A stretch of DNA of 64,000 nucleotides, from contig NZ_JAHLYT010000060.1 of assembly GCF_025128095.1 (NCBI RefSeq), forward strand, positions 1 to 64,000. The letters run 5' to 3'. Below the pieces are notes generated by a model. It was not told the DNA's origin and did no database searches. It worked only from the letters and a program-made list of their open reading frames with translations. How positions within the stretch are numbered: the stretch's first letter is position 1; every line of letters begins with the position of its first letter. The stretch comes from Synechococcus sp. CS-1328. GTDB lineage: Bacteria > Cyanobacteriota > Cyanobacteriia > PCC-6307 > Cyanobiaceae. The translations under genes were made by a program, and so were the position numbers. Positions 1-9,563 of this stretch are shown here, one piece after another.

Positions 1-54
1 CAGGCGGTGGGCGGGGCGGCCGCCGCCTAACGGCTGCATGCGCAGCCGGGGCTG

Positions 55-381
55 GTGCGCACGGTTTCAGTGCGCTTCGAGGCCAGGCCGCTCAACACCC
101 TGCAGTTACCGGCCCGGCGTCAGCCACGCCAGATCCAGGTGGTCGAGGCGTCGATGCGGCTCGATGCCGTGGGTTCAGCCGGGTTCGGCGTCTCCCGCAA
201 CCGCATGGCCGACGCGATCCGCCAAGGGCTGGTGCGGCTCAACTGGCAACCGGTGAGCAGCCCCAGTAAGGAGCTGGCGCCGGGCGATCGGGTGCAGTGG
301 CACAGCCGCGGTGAGCTGGAGATCCAGGCGGCAAGCCCCACCCAGCGGGGCCGGATCCGGATCGGGCTGCTGCGCCGCTGA
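55..381 (+). CDS. S4-domain (photosystem II S4 type) RNA-binding protein, C-terminal part
   Basis: The translated C-terminal segment resembles the cyanobacterial 'photosystem II S4 domain protein' (YlmH-like), which is usually about 260 residues. The S4 RNA-binding core is visible as SMRLDAVGSAGFGVSRNRMA followed by the VRLNWQ and KELAPGDRVQW blocks and a basic C-terminus. In the same frame the sequence looks homologous upstream of the GTG at 55 as well, but a TAA lies at 28-30, so the frame is interrupted close to the window edge. Either the gene is broken by a nonsense mutation, or the base calls at the edge are wrong, or a short S4-only protein starts at GTG 55. The role in photosystem II is only a family label; RNA binding is the safer inference. 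Confidence 0.6.
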   Translation: MRTVSVRFEARPLNTLQLPARRQPRQIQVVEASMRLDAVGSAGFGVSRNRMADAIRQGLVRLNWQPVSSPSKELAPGDRVQWHSRGELEIQAASPTQRGRIRIGLLRR

Positions 382-557
382 TCTGCTTGCGGGTCGCCGC
401 TGCGATAGCGGCCCGTGGAGATGCAGGTCTTCGTGCAGACAGCTGCACGGGTGATGTGCGTCAGGCCGCTGTACAGCCGGCTGCTAAGTTGCTGCTGCTG
501 GAGACACAGCACTCACCTGGGCCTCAACTCCTGGGCAGCGGCATCTTCATCACCAAG

Positions 558-629
558 GGGCGATTAGCTCAGAGGTAGAGCACTACCTTGACACGGTAGG
601 AGTCACTGGTTCGATTCCAGTATCGCCCA
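558..629 (+). tRNA. trnV: tRNA-Val (anticodon GAC)
   Basis: A 72-base cloverleaf. The acceptor stem GGGCGAT (558-564) pairs with ATCGCCC (622-628), with discriminator A at 629. The D arm contains AGCTCAGAGGTAGAGC. The anticodon stem CTACC/GGTAG encloses loop TTGACAC with anticodon GAC, and the T arm contains GGTTCGATTCC. The 3' CCA is not encoded. It lies 21 bases before murD on the same strand. Confidence 0.96.
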
Positions 630-650
630 TTTCCTTCTTTCAGCCCTCCA

Positions 651-2045
<1,395 letters not shown>

Positions 2046-2134
2046 GACCACCGGCTCGCCACCTTCAGCCCCCCTGCACGCCATGATCCCTTCGCCATCT
2101 CCGTCCGCGCCCTGAATCGCGGCAGCCGCCCCCC

Positions 2135-2590
2135 ATGGCCCATTGGTTGATGAAGAGCGAACCCGACGTCTACGGGATCGACCATCTGGCACGCGATGGG
2201 AGCACCCTCTGGGACGGGATCCGCAACTACCAGGCCCGCAACTACATGCGCAGCATGGCGGTGGGCGATCGGGCCTTCTTCTATCACTCCAATGCCAAAC
2301 CGCCGGGCATCGTTGGCCTGATGGAGGTGCTCGAAACGGGCCTCACCGATCCGAGTCAGTTTGATCCAGCCTCGAACTACTTCGATCCGAGCAGCAGGCG
2401 CGAGGCTCCTCGTTGGGACTGCGTCCGGCTCGGTTACCTCTGCACCTATCCCGGTCTGCTGAGCCTGGAGGCGTTGCGCGAGGACTTCAGCCCGGAGGAG
2501 CTGGCGGTGGTGAAGCGGGGCAACCGCCTTTCCATCCTGCCGGTGCCGGAGGCCTCAGCCTCTCGCCTGCTGACGCTGCTGGAGGGCTGA
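2135..2590 (+). CDS. EVE-domain (PUA-like) protein
   Basis: A 151-residue single-domain protein. It begins with the EVE hallmark W-L-M-K-S-E-P-D and continues with LWDGIRNYQARNYMRSM, GDRAFFYHSN and a GIVGLMEV strand, as in THYN1/EVE proteins. EVE domains are PUA-like folds that bind modified bases in DNA or RNA, often tied to nucleic-acid modification or restriction. No restriction or methylase genes are nearby, so here it looks like the widespread stand-alone housekeeping form. It follows murD by 89 bases on the same strand and may be cotranscribed. Confidence 0.9.
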   Translation: MAHWLMKSEPDVYGIDHLARDGSTLWDGIRNYQARNYMRSMAVGDRAFFYHSNAKPPGIVGLMEVLETGLTDPSQFDPASNYFDPSSRREAPRWDCVRLGYLCTYPGLLSLEALREDFSPEELAVVKRGNRLSILPVPEASASRLLTLLEG

Positions 2591-2610
2591 GGGCCGGCAC
2601 GGGCGGCGAT

Positions 2611-2660
2611 CAGAGGTAACCGAATTCAGAGGTAGCGAATCAGAGGCGCCGAATCGGAGC
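2611..2660. repeat. Short degenerate tandem repeat (about 14 bp, CGAATCAGAGG-like)
   Basis: Three to four units of about 14-16 bases, with the recurring core CGAATNCAGAGG, sit just after the EVE gene stop and run into the 3' end of the neighbouring minus-strand gene. The same kind of unit recurs at 24247-24341 and more loosely at 6533-6592. It resembles the short tandemly repeated sequences found between cyanobacterial genes. Confidence 0.55.
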
Positions 2661-2957
2661 AGCGCGCCGCACCGGCTCGTTCGCCAGCAGGGGCTGGTTG
2701 AAGCTGTTCTGCCCCGGAAACAGGTTGGCCAGGTAGCAACGGGTCACCTCCCGGCTCTGCACGCCGTTCTGCACCAGGAAACCGGCCAGGGCGGCCTGAA
2801 ACAGCCGGTACTGGTCCCAGTTGGGATGGCACTCAATGAAGCCACGCATGGCCGAGAGCAGGGCCTCGGGCACCTCGGCCCGCAGGCTCACCGTGCCACT
2901 GGCCTCAGCCTCCGTCTTCAGCCCCACCCCTGCTCCTGACTCCACGGCATACCGCAT
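2640..2957 (-). CDS. DUF2811 family protein
   Basis: A small conserved cyanobacterial protein of unknown function (about 105 residues). The core reads SLRAEVPEALLSAMRGFIE, HPNWDQYRLFQAALAGFLVQ and VTRCYLANLF, the remembered signature of DUF2811. I chose ATG 2957. A GTG-initiated extension to 2996 is possible, and the conserved part starts only about 25 residues in. No membrane segment or signal peptide is seen. It is convergent with the EVE gene, and its stop codon lies inside the short tandem repeat. Confidence 0.8.
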   Translation of the reverse strand: MRYAVESGAGVGLKTEAEASGTVSLRAEVPEALLSAMRGFIECHPNWDQYRLFQAALAGFLVQNGVQSREVTRCYLANLFPGQNSFNQPLLANEPVRRAAPIRRL

Positions 2958-3346
2958 GCGATTGCTCCCCCTGACACGGACACCAGTTCCCCACATCCCA
3001 GGGTCCCCGTCAAATGGCTGCAGCGGGATGGCCAGGCAGGGATCCCAACCTGAGACAGACGGCGTGGCAAGGGATCCCGCAACCCTTGCGCCAAAGCACC
3101 GCTGGACCGAGCCCCGCCGGCCAAAGCGTCAAGGGACAAACGGCGGCGGGCGGGTTTTCCCCAGGGCAGGGCGGCCAGCAACGCTTCGGGATCCAGGCTT
3201 GTGGAAAACCCCGGGAAAGGGGTGGCCAGGCTGCGGAATCAACCGGCTGAACCGGAAGCATCAGCAGTGCTGATCAGCAGGGAAACCGCCACAGGTCTTA
3301 CGGGCTTAGCCGCGCTGCTGGGGACGGCGAGGGTGGCAGCCGTCCT
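2958..3346. other. Gene-free stretch of about 390 bp
   Basis: No supported gene. ORFs exist in this GC-rich stretch but have no recognisable protein character. It holds a perfect 7-1-7 palindrome at 3260-3274 (ATCAGCA-G-TGCTGAT) flanked by further CAGCA/TGATCAG pieces, without a following T run. It also holds one isolated DnaA-box-like TTTTCCACA on the minus strand at 3200-3208. The region could carry the promoter of the DUF2811 gene. Confidence 0.5.
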
Positions 3347-3730
3347 TCAGATCAGCTCCTGCAGTGGGGCCTCCAGCGGAACCAGGGCGGCGGCGAAGGC
3401 CGCGGCAGCTCCAGCGGACCAGGCTCCTTCCAGACCACGCTGGCCATCGTCCGGGCTGAGCACGAAGCGCAGACTCCACTGGGTCCGGTCTCCCTCCAGG
3501 GCCATCCACAGCGGGCCGCGCTCCCACTCCAGCTCAATCGCCTCCTCGTCCAGCAGCTGATCGGTGAGGGCGCCGTGCTGGGCCGTGAGGGTGGCGATGC
3601 CCTGCAGCAAGGCCAGGGCCTCCTGAGCCCTGAGCTCGGCAGCCCAATCGGTGGCACCCACCAACAGCACAAAGGGGTGGCGGGCTGCCTCAAAGACCAG
3701 CCGCCACCCCTGCGCATCCTCGACCCGCAT
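3347..3730 (-). CDS. DUF1818 family protein
   Basis: A 127-residue conserved cyanobacterial protein of unknown function. Recognisable blocks are EDAQGWRLVFEAARHPFVLL, a WAAELRAQEALAL helix, and a C-terminal LEGDRTQWSLRFVL / QRGLEGAWS segment. It starts 8 bases after the rpoZ stop on the same strand, and to my knowledge this rpoZ-DUF1818 pairing recurs in Synechococcus/Prochlorococcus genomes. Cotranscription with rpoZ is likely. No catalytic motif is visible. Confidence 0.82.
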   Translation of the reverse strand: MRVEDAQGWRLVFEAARHPFVLLVGATDWAAELRAQEALALLQGIATLTAQHGALTDQLLDEEAIELEWERGPLWMALEGDRTQWSLRFVLSPDDGQRGLEGAWSAGAAAAFAAALVPLEAPLQELI

Positions 3731-3738
3731 GGCCGCAA

Positions 3739-3969
3739 TCAGCCAGGCAGCAGGTCGGGCTGGTCCTGCTCGTCGCTCAGCTCAACAATGGCGCGCTGCA
3801 CGGGCTTGACCATCGACTCATCGAGGAGGCCGTCAAAATCGTCGAAGCGGCGCTGCTTGGCCCGGAAGGCGATCCGCACGGTGGTGAGGTAGCGATTACT
3901 GGAGTGGCGGATCAGACTTTCTCCCCTCTGGGCCAGTTCCTTGGCATTGAGTTCCATACCGAGCTGCAT
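3739..3969 (-). CDS. rpoZ: DNA-directed RNA polymerase subunit omega
   Basis: The small omega subunit helps assemble and stabilise the core RNA polymerase. The 76-residue product carries the cyanobacterial omega signature [20 protein letters not shown] followed by a DGLLDES strand and the acidic C-terminus [17 protein letters not shown] 3969 is used; a second in-frame ATG at 3957 would shorten the protein by four residues. It leads a two-gene unit with the DUF1818 gene and is divergent from the Hsp70-like gene at 4031. Confidence 0.93.
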   Translation of the reverse strand: MQLGMELNAKELAQRGESLIRHSSNRYLTTVRIAFRAKQRRFDDFDGLLDESMVKPVQRAIVELSDEQDQPDLLPG

Positions 3970-4030
3970 GTCAATTCCACTCCTGATCGACCGAATCTAA
4001 GCGAGCGTCTCGCCGCGCCATCCTGGCGGC

Positions 4031-5614
4031 ATGACCGGCACCCTTGCGATCGACCTGGGCAGCAGCACCACCGTGGTGGCCTGGCAGCCCGACCACGGCC
4101 CGCCAACGCTGCTCGAGCTCGCTCCCTACGCCTGCGGTGATCCCGTCGTGGTGCCGAGCCTGCTCTGGCTCGCCGCCGCCGACAGCCCCCGCCCCCTGAT
4201 CGGCCGCCAGGTGTTGGAGGCGGGCCTGGCCGCCGATTCCAGCCCCAGCCTCTGCCGCGACTTCAAGCGCCTGATCGGCGCCGGCGACGTAGCGCCATCC
4301 CCCAACACCACGGGCATGCTGCTCAGCCCGGAGCAGGCGGGTGAGCGCCTGCTCCGGGCCCTCTGGGCAGCCCTGCCGGCGGGGATCGAGCCACGCCGGC
4401 TGGTGCTCACCGCCCCGATCGAGAGCTACCGCGGCTACCGGCGCTGGCTGCAGGAGGTCACCTCCAGCCTGGCGGTGGAGGAGGTGGCCCTGGTGGACGA
4501 ACCCACGGCCGCGGCGATCGGCTGCGGCCTCCGCCCCGGCAGCCGTGTGCTGGTGGTGGATCTCGGCGGGGGCACGATCGATCTCTCGCTGGTGGCGCTG
4601 GAGGGGGGGGAAGGGCGAGCCGCACCGATCGCCCAGCTGCTGCGCTTCGCGGGCCGCAGCCTCGAGGACGGTCGTCAGGCCCTGCGCTGCGCCCGGGTGA
4701 TCGGCAAGGCAGGTCTGGCCCTGGGGGGGCGCGACATCGATCGCTGGATCGCCGATCTGCTCCATCCCGGTGGCGACAGCGACAGCAGCCTGCTGGCGGT
4801 GGCGGAACGCCTCAAATGCCGGCTGAGCGAAGCCGAGGAGGCCCTCGAGATCTGGTGTCCTCCGCAGGGGACCCCCCAGCCCCTGCGCCTGAGCCGGCAA
4901 CAGCTCGATCAGCTGCTCGAGGAGCGGGGCCTGCTGCTGCAACTGGACGACCTGCTCGAGCAGGTGCTGGCAGCGGCCCGGCGGGAGGGCTCCGGCGGCG
5001 ACAGCCTCGCGGGGGGCCTGGTGAACGGGATCGCCGCCGTGCTGCCGGTGGGCGGCAGCAGCCGCATGCCCCGCATCCGCCGCTGGCTGCAGGAGCATTG
5101 CGGTGCCATTCCCCTGCGCGATGAACGACCCGTGGAAGCGGTGGTGCTCGGAGCCCTCGCCCTCACGCCGGGGGTGCAGATCCGCGATGTGCTGGCCCAG
5201 GGTGTGAGCCTGCGCTGCTGGGACCGCCGCAGCAGTCGTCATCGCTGGCATCCGCTGTTCGTGCCGGGTCAGTCCTGGCCCACCAGCGAGCCCCTGGAGC
5301 TGGTGCTGGCCTGCAGCCGTGACGGGCAGTCCTGCCTGGAGCTGGTGCTGGGGGAACCCCAGCCGCAGCAGCGTTCCGAGGTGATCTTCCGTGACGGGCT
5401 GCCGGTGCTGCGGCCACGCCCCGCTGGGGCCGCAGCCGTTCGTCCCTGGATCCAGCAACCCAGCCCCCTGCCGCTCGATCCTCCCGGCCAGCGCGGCGAG
5501 GACCGTCTGCAGCTGCGCCTGTGGATCGATGCGGCGGGTCAGCTGCAGGTCGAGGGGACGGACCTTCGCAGCCAGGCGCCACTGGAACCGCGCAGCCTCG
5601 GCATCGTGCGCTGA
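4031..5614 (+). CDS. Hsp70-family ATPase (DnaK-like, divergent C-terminus)
   Basis: A 527-residue protein with an actin/Hsp70-type ATPase domain: phosphate-1 loop AIDLGSSTTVVAW at the N-terminus, VDEPTAAAIG near residue 157, phosphate-2 loop VVDLGGGTIDLS near 175, and the adenosine motif VLPVGGSSRMPRI near 337. After about residue 380 it does not resemble a DnaK substrate-binding domain and lacks the lid, so it is not DnaK itself. The gene order rpoZ < > Hsp70-like > anchored protein suggests a stable cyanobacterial neighbourhood. The client is unknown. ATG 4031 directly precedes the P-loop strand. Confidence 0.88.
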   Translation: MTGTLAIDLGSSTTVVAWQPDHGPPTLLELAPYACGDPVVVPSLLWLAAADSPRPLIGRQVLEAGLAADSSPSLCRDFKRLIGAGDVAPSPNTTGMLLSPEQAGERLLRALWAALPAGIEPRRLVLTAPIESYRGYRRWLQEVTSSLAVEEVALVDEPTAAAIGCGLRPGSRVLVVDLGGGTIDLSLVALEGGEGRAAPIAQLLRFAGRSLEDGRQALRCARVIGKAGLALGGRDIDRWIADLLHPGGDSDSSLLAVAERLKCRLSEAEEALEIWCPPQGTPQPLRLSRQQLDQLLEERGLLLQLDDLLEQVLAAARREGSGGDSLAGGLVNGIAAVLPVGGSSRMPRIRRWLQEHCGAIPLRDERPVEAVVLGALALTPGVQIRDVLAQGVSLRCWDRRSSRHRWHPLFVPGQSWPTSEPLELVLACSRDGQSCLELVLGEPQPQQRSEVIFRDGLPVLRPRPAGAAAVRPWIQQPSPLPLDPPGQRGEDRLQLRLWIDAAGQLQVEGTDLRSQAPLEPRSLGIVR

Positions 5615-5630
5615 GGGTGTCCCAACCCAG

Positions 5631-6539
5631 GTGGACAACATCGGGGCTGCCCCCTCAAGGCGTTGGGGCGGCCCTCAGGTCCATAGAAAGGTTGAAGTTC
5701 TTGATCTGTTCTTGGCCCTCCGCCGCCACCGGCTGCCGCGTGTCTGGCTGGCGATCACCCTCGGGCTGGTGGCCACGGCCGTGGGGGTGGCCCGTTGGTG
5801 GGAAGGCGAGCTGCCCCAGCGGCTGGCGGACGCCTCCCAGCGCGGTGAACTCGATGCCTGCCTGCGGTACAGCGAGCAGCTCTCAGCCTTGCAGTGGATG
5901 GCCGGCCGGGCCCCCCTCGAACAGGGCCAGTGCCGCCGGCTCAAGGCTCGCCAGCTCTGGGAGCAGCAGAACTGGCCCGAGGCCCTGGCCCTGCAACTGC
6001 AGCTGGTCAACTCCGCCGCTGGCGGACCCGCCGATCGCAAGGAGCTGCAGACCTGGCAGGAGCAGCTCCGCCGCCGCGCCCTCACCCTGTTCCGGGATGG
6101 AGATCTGGAAGGCGCCCTGACGGTGCTGGCCGCCATGGGGGAAGAACGTCGCGAGAACGGCACCGCCCTGGGGGACAGCCTGCGCGAGCAATGGAACCGC
6201 AACCGTCTGCAGCTGGAACGGGCACGCCAGCTGGCCGAACGACAGCGCTGGTGGGAGGCCCTCGATGCCCTCAACCGCATCGACCATCCCTGGTGGAAGC
6301 AGGAAAGCAACGCTGTGCGCGAGGAGGTCGACGCGGGTGTGAAAAGCCTGTCTGGTGCCGATCAGGAGCACGACAGCCACGGAGACCTCCCCCACACGGT
6401 GCCCACCGACAAGCTCGATGCCTTGGTGCAGAAGCGGATCGCCGCCGGGGTGGATGAGTGGAGTGCCTTCGAGCAGGCCTGCCAGGAACTGGGGGGCAAG
6501 ATTGTCGAAGCGGGGCCGGAATCCGCCTGTCAGCGCTGA
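5631..6539 (+). CDS. Membrane-anchored helical protein of unknown function
   Basis: About 302 residues. One N-terminal membrane segment (around LPRVWLAITLGLVATAVGVA) is followed by an Arg/Glu/Gln-rich helical domain resembling loose TPR-like pairs (ALQLQLVNSAAGG, LFRDGDLEGALTVLAAMGEE, LAERQRWWEALDALNRI). The C-terminal part (VQKRIAAGVDEWSAFEQACQELG) looks like a separate small helical module. It follows the Hsp70-like gene by 16 bases and probably forms an operon with it; a membrane cofactor role is an inference. The start is unclear: GTG 5631 is used, but TTG 5712 is also possible and neither has a good ribosome binding site. Confidence 0.7.
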   Translation: MDNIGAAPSRRWGGPQVHRKVEVLDLFLALRRHRLPRVWLAITLGLVATAVGVARWWEGELPQRLADASQRGELDACLRYSEQLSALQWMAGRAPLEQGQCRRLKARQLWEQQNWPEALALQLQLVNSAAGGPADRKELQTWQEQLRRRALTLFRDGDLEGALTVLAAMGEERRENGTALGDSLREQWNRNRLQLERARQLAERQRWWEALDALNRIDHPWWKQESNAVREEVDAGVKSLSGADQEHDSHGDLPHTVPTDKLDALVQKRIAAGVDEWSAFEQACQELGGKIVEAGPESACQR

Positions 6540-6666
6540 ATCACCGCCGCTGCTGAATCGCTGCCACTCCCGAATCAGCGCCGCTGCTGCCGGGCATCCC
6601 GCCAGGGCTGCATGACAGGATGAGCGGCCGAAGTGTTCTCCCGAAGGGCCGGAAGGTCCAGAGCCC

Positions 6667-6885
6667 ATGCAGCCAGGCGATCCGGTCAGCGTCAGCAGCA
6701 GCGTGGTGGTGTTCCACCATCCCCAGCACCGGGGACAAGCCTTCGACCTGAAGGGACAGCAGGGGGAAGTCGTGAACGTGCTGAACGACTGGAAAGGCAG
6801 GCCGATCAGCCCGACCCTGCCGGTGATCGTGGCCTTCGGCAAATTCCGCGCCCACTTCCGCAGCGACGAACTCTCGCCGGCCTGA
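6667..6885 (+). CDS. ftrV: Ferredoxin-thioredoxin reductase, variable chain
   Basis: The structural alpha (variable) subunit of FTR, which passes electrons from photosynthetic ferredoxin to thioredoxin. The 72-residue SH3-like chain has the family landmarks SVVVFHHPQHRGQAFDLKG, GEVVNVLNDWKGRPISP and VAFGKFRAHFRSDEL. Its length matches cyanobacterial FtrV. ATG 6667 starts the conserved QPGDPVSV strand. The catalytic Fe-S chain is not in this window. It converges on pyrR. Confidence 0.93.
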   Translation: MQPGDPVSVSSSVVVFHHPQHRGQAFDLKGQQGEVVNVLNDWKGRPISPTLPVIVAFGKFRAHFRSDELSPA

Positions 6886-6896
6886 GGTTTCTCGCT

Positions 6897-7505
6897 TCAG
6901 GCGTCAGGCGCCAGCAGGTAGACCCCCTCGTGACCATCGATCGCGTTCAGACAGAGCTGGATGCTCTCCAGCCGGCGCGTCGGCACCAGGCGGCCGCAGA
7001 AATCCGGTTGGATCGGCAGCTCCCTGTGGCCCCGATCCACCATGACCAGCAGGCTGACCCGCCGCGGTCGGCCCCAGGCCTGCAGGGCTTCCAGGGCCGC
7101 ACGCACGGTGCGGCCGGTGAAGATCACATCGTCCACCAGCACCACATCCCGATCCTCCAGACCAGCGGCGGGCAGCTGGGTGGCCTCCACCAGTCGCGTG
7201 CCGACCCGATCGAGATCATCGCGGTGAAACGTGGGATCAAGGCTGCCCTGATCGATCGGATGGCCGCAGCGCTGCTTGAGCCGTTCCGCCAGAACACGGG
7301 CCAGCGCAACGCCCCGGGTGGGAATGCCGAGCAGTAGCAGGGCCCGGCTGTCATCGGTGCGCTCCAGCACCTGGGAGGCGAGGCGATCGATCGTGCGGCC
7401 CAGATCCTGGGAGGAGAGCAGTTCCCGGCGACCGCCGGCCTGATTCGACTGGGTCGCTGCGATGGCCTCGGCAGGCAGGGGTTCCATGCTCAGACGTCTG
7501 ATCAT
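6897..7505 (-). CDS. pyrR: PyrR-type uracil phosphoribosyltransferase / pyrimidine regulator
   Basis: A 202-residue type I phosphoribosyltransferase with the PRPP-binding loop VVLVDDVIFTGRTVRAALEA, the ALLLLGIPTRGVALA block and a C-terminal LPIQPDFCGRLVPT segment, as in PyrR. In Firmicutes PyrR binds pyr mRNA to attenuate pyrimidine genes; in cyanobacteria only the UPRT activity and a possible regulatory role can be assumed. No pyr genes lie next to it. ATG 7505 is used; an in-frame ATG at 7487 is also possible. It is divergent from gpmI. Confidence 0.9.
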   Translation of the reverse strand: MIRRLSMEPLPAEAIAATQSNQAGGRRELLSSQDLGRTIDRLASQVLERTDDSRALLLLGIPTRGVALARVLAERLKQRCGHPIDQGSLDPTFHRDDLDRVGTRLVEATQLPAAGLEDRDVVLVDDVIFTGRTVRAALEALQAWGRPRRVSLLVMVDRGHRELPIQPDFCGRLVPTRRLESIQLCLNAIDGHEGVYLLAPDA

Positions 7506-7590
7506 TCACGCTAAGTCAGGTGCTGTCGCCAAAGCCTGACCAAGCCGCGTGCCAGCTGATGCGACCTCGCTGAACCGGAGTAGGTTGGGG

Positions 7591-9306
7591 ATGGTCAGAG
7601 ATGTGCCGACGATTGCGGATGTTCGGGTGAAAACAGTTGATTCCCCTCAGAACTCCTCACCTCCCGCTTCTCAGCGCTCCGGAGGACACGACGCCATCGC
7701 CACCCTGTCTGGCCGAGGCACCGTCGCTCCCGTTGTCTTGGCCATCCTGGACGGTTGGGGCTATCGGCACGAAACCGATCACAACGCCATCCGAGCCGCC
7801 TCCACCCCGGTGATGGATGCCCTGTGGCATGCCTATCCCCATACCCTGATTGAAGCCAGCGGGGCTGCCGTGGGTCTGCCCGATGGGCAGATGGGAAATT
7901 CCGAGGTGGGCCACCTCACCATTGGTTGCGGCCGGATCATCCGCCAGGAACTGGTGCGGATCGGCCAAGCCGTGCGGGATGGATCGATTGCCACCAATCC
8001 CTCCCTCAATGCCTTCGGCGACCGCCTCCTGACCAGCGGAGGCACCCTTCATCTGATCGGCCTCTGCTCAGACGGCGGAGTCCACAGCCATGTCGACCAC
8101 ATTGCCGGCCTGCTGCGCTGGGCGGCGGAACGCGGACTCGACGACGTCTGCCTGCACGTGATCACCGACGGTCGCGACACGGCCCCGACCAGCGCCATCA
8201 CCTTCCTGCAGCGTATTGAGGCTCAGATCGCCGACGCCGGCGTCGGCCGTATCGCCACCATCTGCGGCCGTTACTGGGCCATGGATCGCGACAACCGCTG
8301 GGACCGCACCGAGAAGGCCTACCGGCTGCTCACCGAAACAGAGACCCCCTGCGGACTCACCCCCGAACAGGTGGTGGAGGCGTCCTACGCCGAAGACATC
8401 ACCGACGAATTCATCGAACCAACCCGGATCAGTGCAGGACTGGTCAAGGCCGGCGACGGTCTGGTCTGTTTCAACTTCCGCCCCGACCGCGCCCGCCAGC
8501 TGATCCGCGCCCTGGTGCTGCCCGAATTCGACAACTTCCCGCGTCAGCGGATTGAACCGCTGGATGTGGTCACCTTCACCCAATACGAACAGGGCCTTCC
8601 CGTAGCCGTGGCCTTTCCGCCGGAATCACTGGAGGGCCTCTTAGGTCAGGTGATTTCAGAGGCTGGTCTGCGCCAGTTCCGCACCGCTGAAACGGAAAAA
8701 TATCCCCATGTCACCTATTTCATGAATGGAGGCATCGAGAAGGCCTTTCCTGGAGAAGACCGCCACCTTGTGCCTTCGCCACGGGTCCCGACCTACGACC
8801 AGGCACCCACCATGTCAGCGCAGCAGCTGACCGAGAGCTGCATCGCGGCCATCAACAAGGGGATCTATTCGTTCGTCGTGATCAACTACGCCAACCCCGA
8901 CATGGTCGGGCATACAGGCCAAATGGAAGCCACCACCACGGCCATTTCCACGGTCGACACCTGCGTGGGGCGACTGATGGAAGCCACCAACCGCATGGGC
9001 GGAACCCTGCTGGTCACCGCCGATCACGGCAATGCCGAGCTGATGGAAGGTCCGGATGGTCGTCCCTGGACAGCCCACACCACCAACCCCGTGCCCGTGA
9101 TCCTGGTGGAAGGGGAAGAGCGCAAGCTGCCTGGCCACGGCACCGATATCCACCTGCGTGAAGGCGGTGGGCTGGCCGACATCGCCCCCACCCTGCTGGA
9201 CATTCTGAACCTGCCCAAACCCGCCAGCATGACGGGCACATCGCTGATCGTGCCCCTCGCGGCCGCTGCCGCGGCCCAGCGCATTCCCCAGACCATCGGC
9301 GTCTGA
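7591..9306 (+). CDS. gpmI: 2,3-bisphosphoglycerate-independent phosphoglycerate mutase
   Basis: Interconverts 3- and 2-phosphoglycerate in glycolysis. The alkaline-phosphatase-fold enzyme is complete: [12 protein letters not shown] with the first metal Asp, the nucleophile Ser in [60 protein letters not shown], and C-terminal metal ligands in NPDMVGHTG and TADHGNAE. The conserved domain begins around position 7726, so the N-terminal extension of about 45 residues is unusual. Starts at ATG 7591, GTG 7627 or GTG 7549 are all possible; GGTTGGGG precedes ATG 7591. It heads an apparent gpmI-secG-msrB run. Confidence 0.95.
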   Translation: MVRDVPTIADVRVKTVDSPQNSSPPASQRSGGHDAIATLSGRGTVAPVVLAILDGWGYRHETDHNAIRAASTPVMDALWHAYPHTLIEASGAAVGLPDGQMGNSEVGHLTIGCGRIIRQELVRIGQAVRDGSIATNPSLNAFGDRLLTSGGTLHLIGLCSDGGVHSHVDHIAGLLRWAAERGLDDVCLHVITDGRDTAPTSAITFLQRIEAQIADAGVGRIATICGRYWAMDRDNRWDRTEKAYRLLTETETPCGLTPEQVVEASYAEDITDEFIEPTRISAGLVKAGDGLVCFNFRPDRARQLIRALVLPEFDNFPRQRIEPLDVVTFTQYEQGLPVAVAFPPESLEGLLGQVISEAGLRQFRTAETEKYPHVTYFMNGGIEKAFPGEDRHLVPSPRVPTYDQAPTMSAQQLTESCIAAINKGIYSFVVINYANPDMVGHTGQMEATTTAISTVDTCVGRLMEATNRMGGTLLVTADHGNAELMEGPDGRPWTAHTTNPVPVILVEGEERKLPGHGTDIHLREGGGLADIAPTLLDILNLPKPASMTGTSLIVPLAAAAAAQRIPQTIGV

Positions 9307-9329
9307 CCACCAGGGCCTAATCTGGGTCA

Positions 9330-9563
9330 ATGATCACGTCAGCGGTTTCCTGGATCTGGATCGGCAGTGGTGTGCTGCTGATCATCAGTGTGTTGTTGCA
9401 CAGCCCCAAGGGCGATGGCATGGGCGGACTGGCCTCCAGCGGAGGCTCCATGTTCACCAGCGCCCGTAGCGCTGAAGCCACGCTCAACCGCATCACCTGG
9501 ACCCTGCTCGCCTTGTTTCTCGGGCTGGCCGTCCTCCTGAGCGCCGGATGGCTGGGCCGATGA
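9330..9563 (+). CDS. secG: Preprotein translocase subunit SecG
   Basis: A small inner/thylakoid membrane subunit of the SecYEG channel. The 77-residue protein has two transmembrane helices (WIWIGSGVLLIISVLLHSP and WTLLALFLGLAVLLSAGW) separated by the Gly/Ser loop GDGMGGLASSGGSMF with the conserved Arg-Ser-Ala stretch. This is the normal SecG topology and length. It starts 23 bases after gpmI and overlaps msrB by four bases (ATGA). Confidence 0.92.
   Translation: MITSAVSWIWIGSGVLLIISVLLHSPKGDGMGGLASSGGSMFTSARSAEATLNRITWTLLALFLGLAVLLSAGWLGR

Noticed and set aside
2135-2590. EVE protein as part of a restriction or defence system
   Set aside because: Neighbours are murD and a DUF2811 gene; no methylase, nuclease or other defence gene is in the first 10 kb.
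3200-3208. DnaA-box-like TTTTCCACA (minus strand)
   Set aside because: A single isolated copy with no dnaA/dnaN nearby and no AT-rich unwinding element; not evidence of an origin.
3971-5641. Long minus-strand ORF antisense to the Hsp70-like gene
   Set aside because: Gln/Ala/Gly-rich shadow of a gene with clear ATPase motifs.
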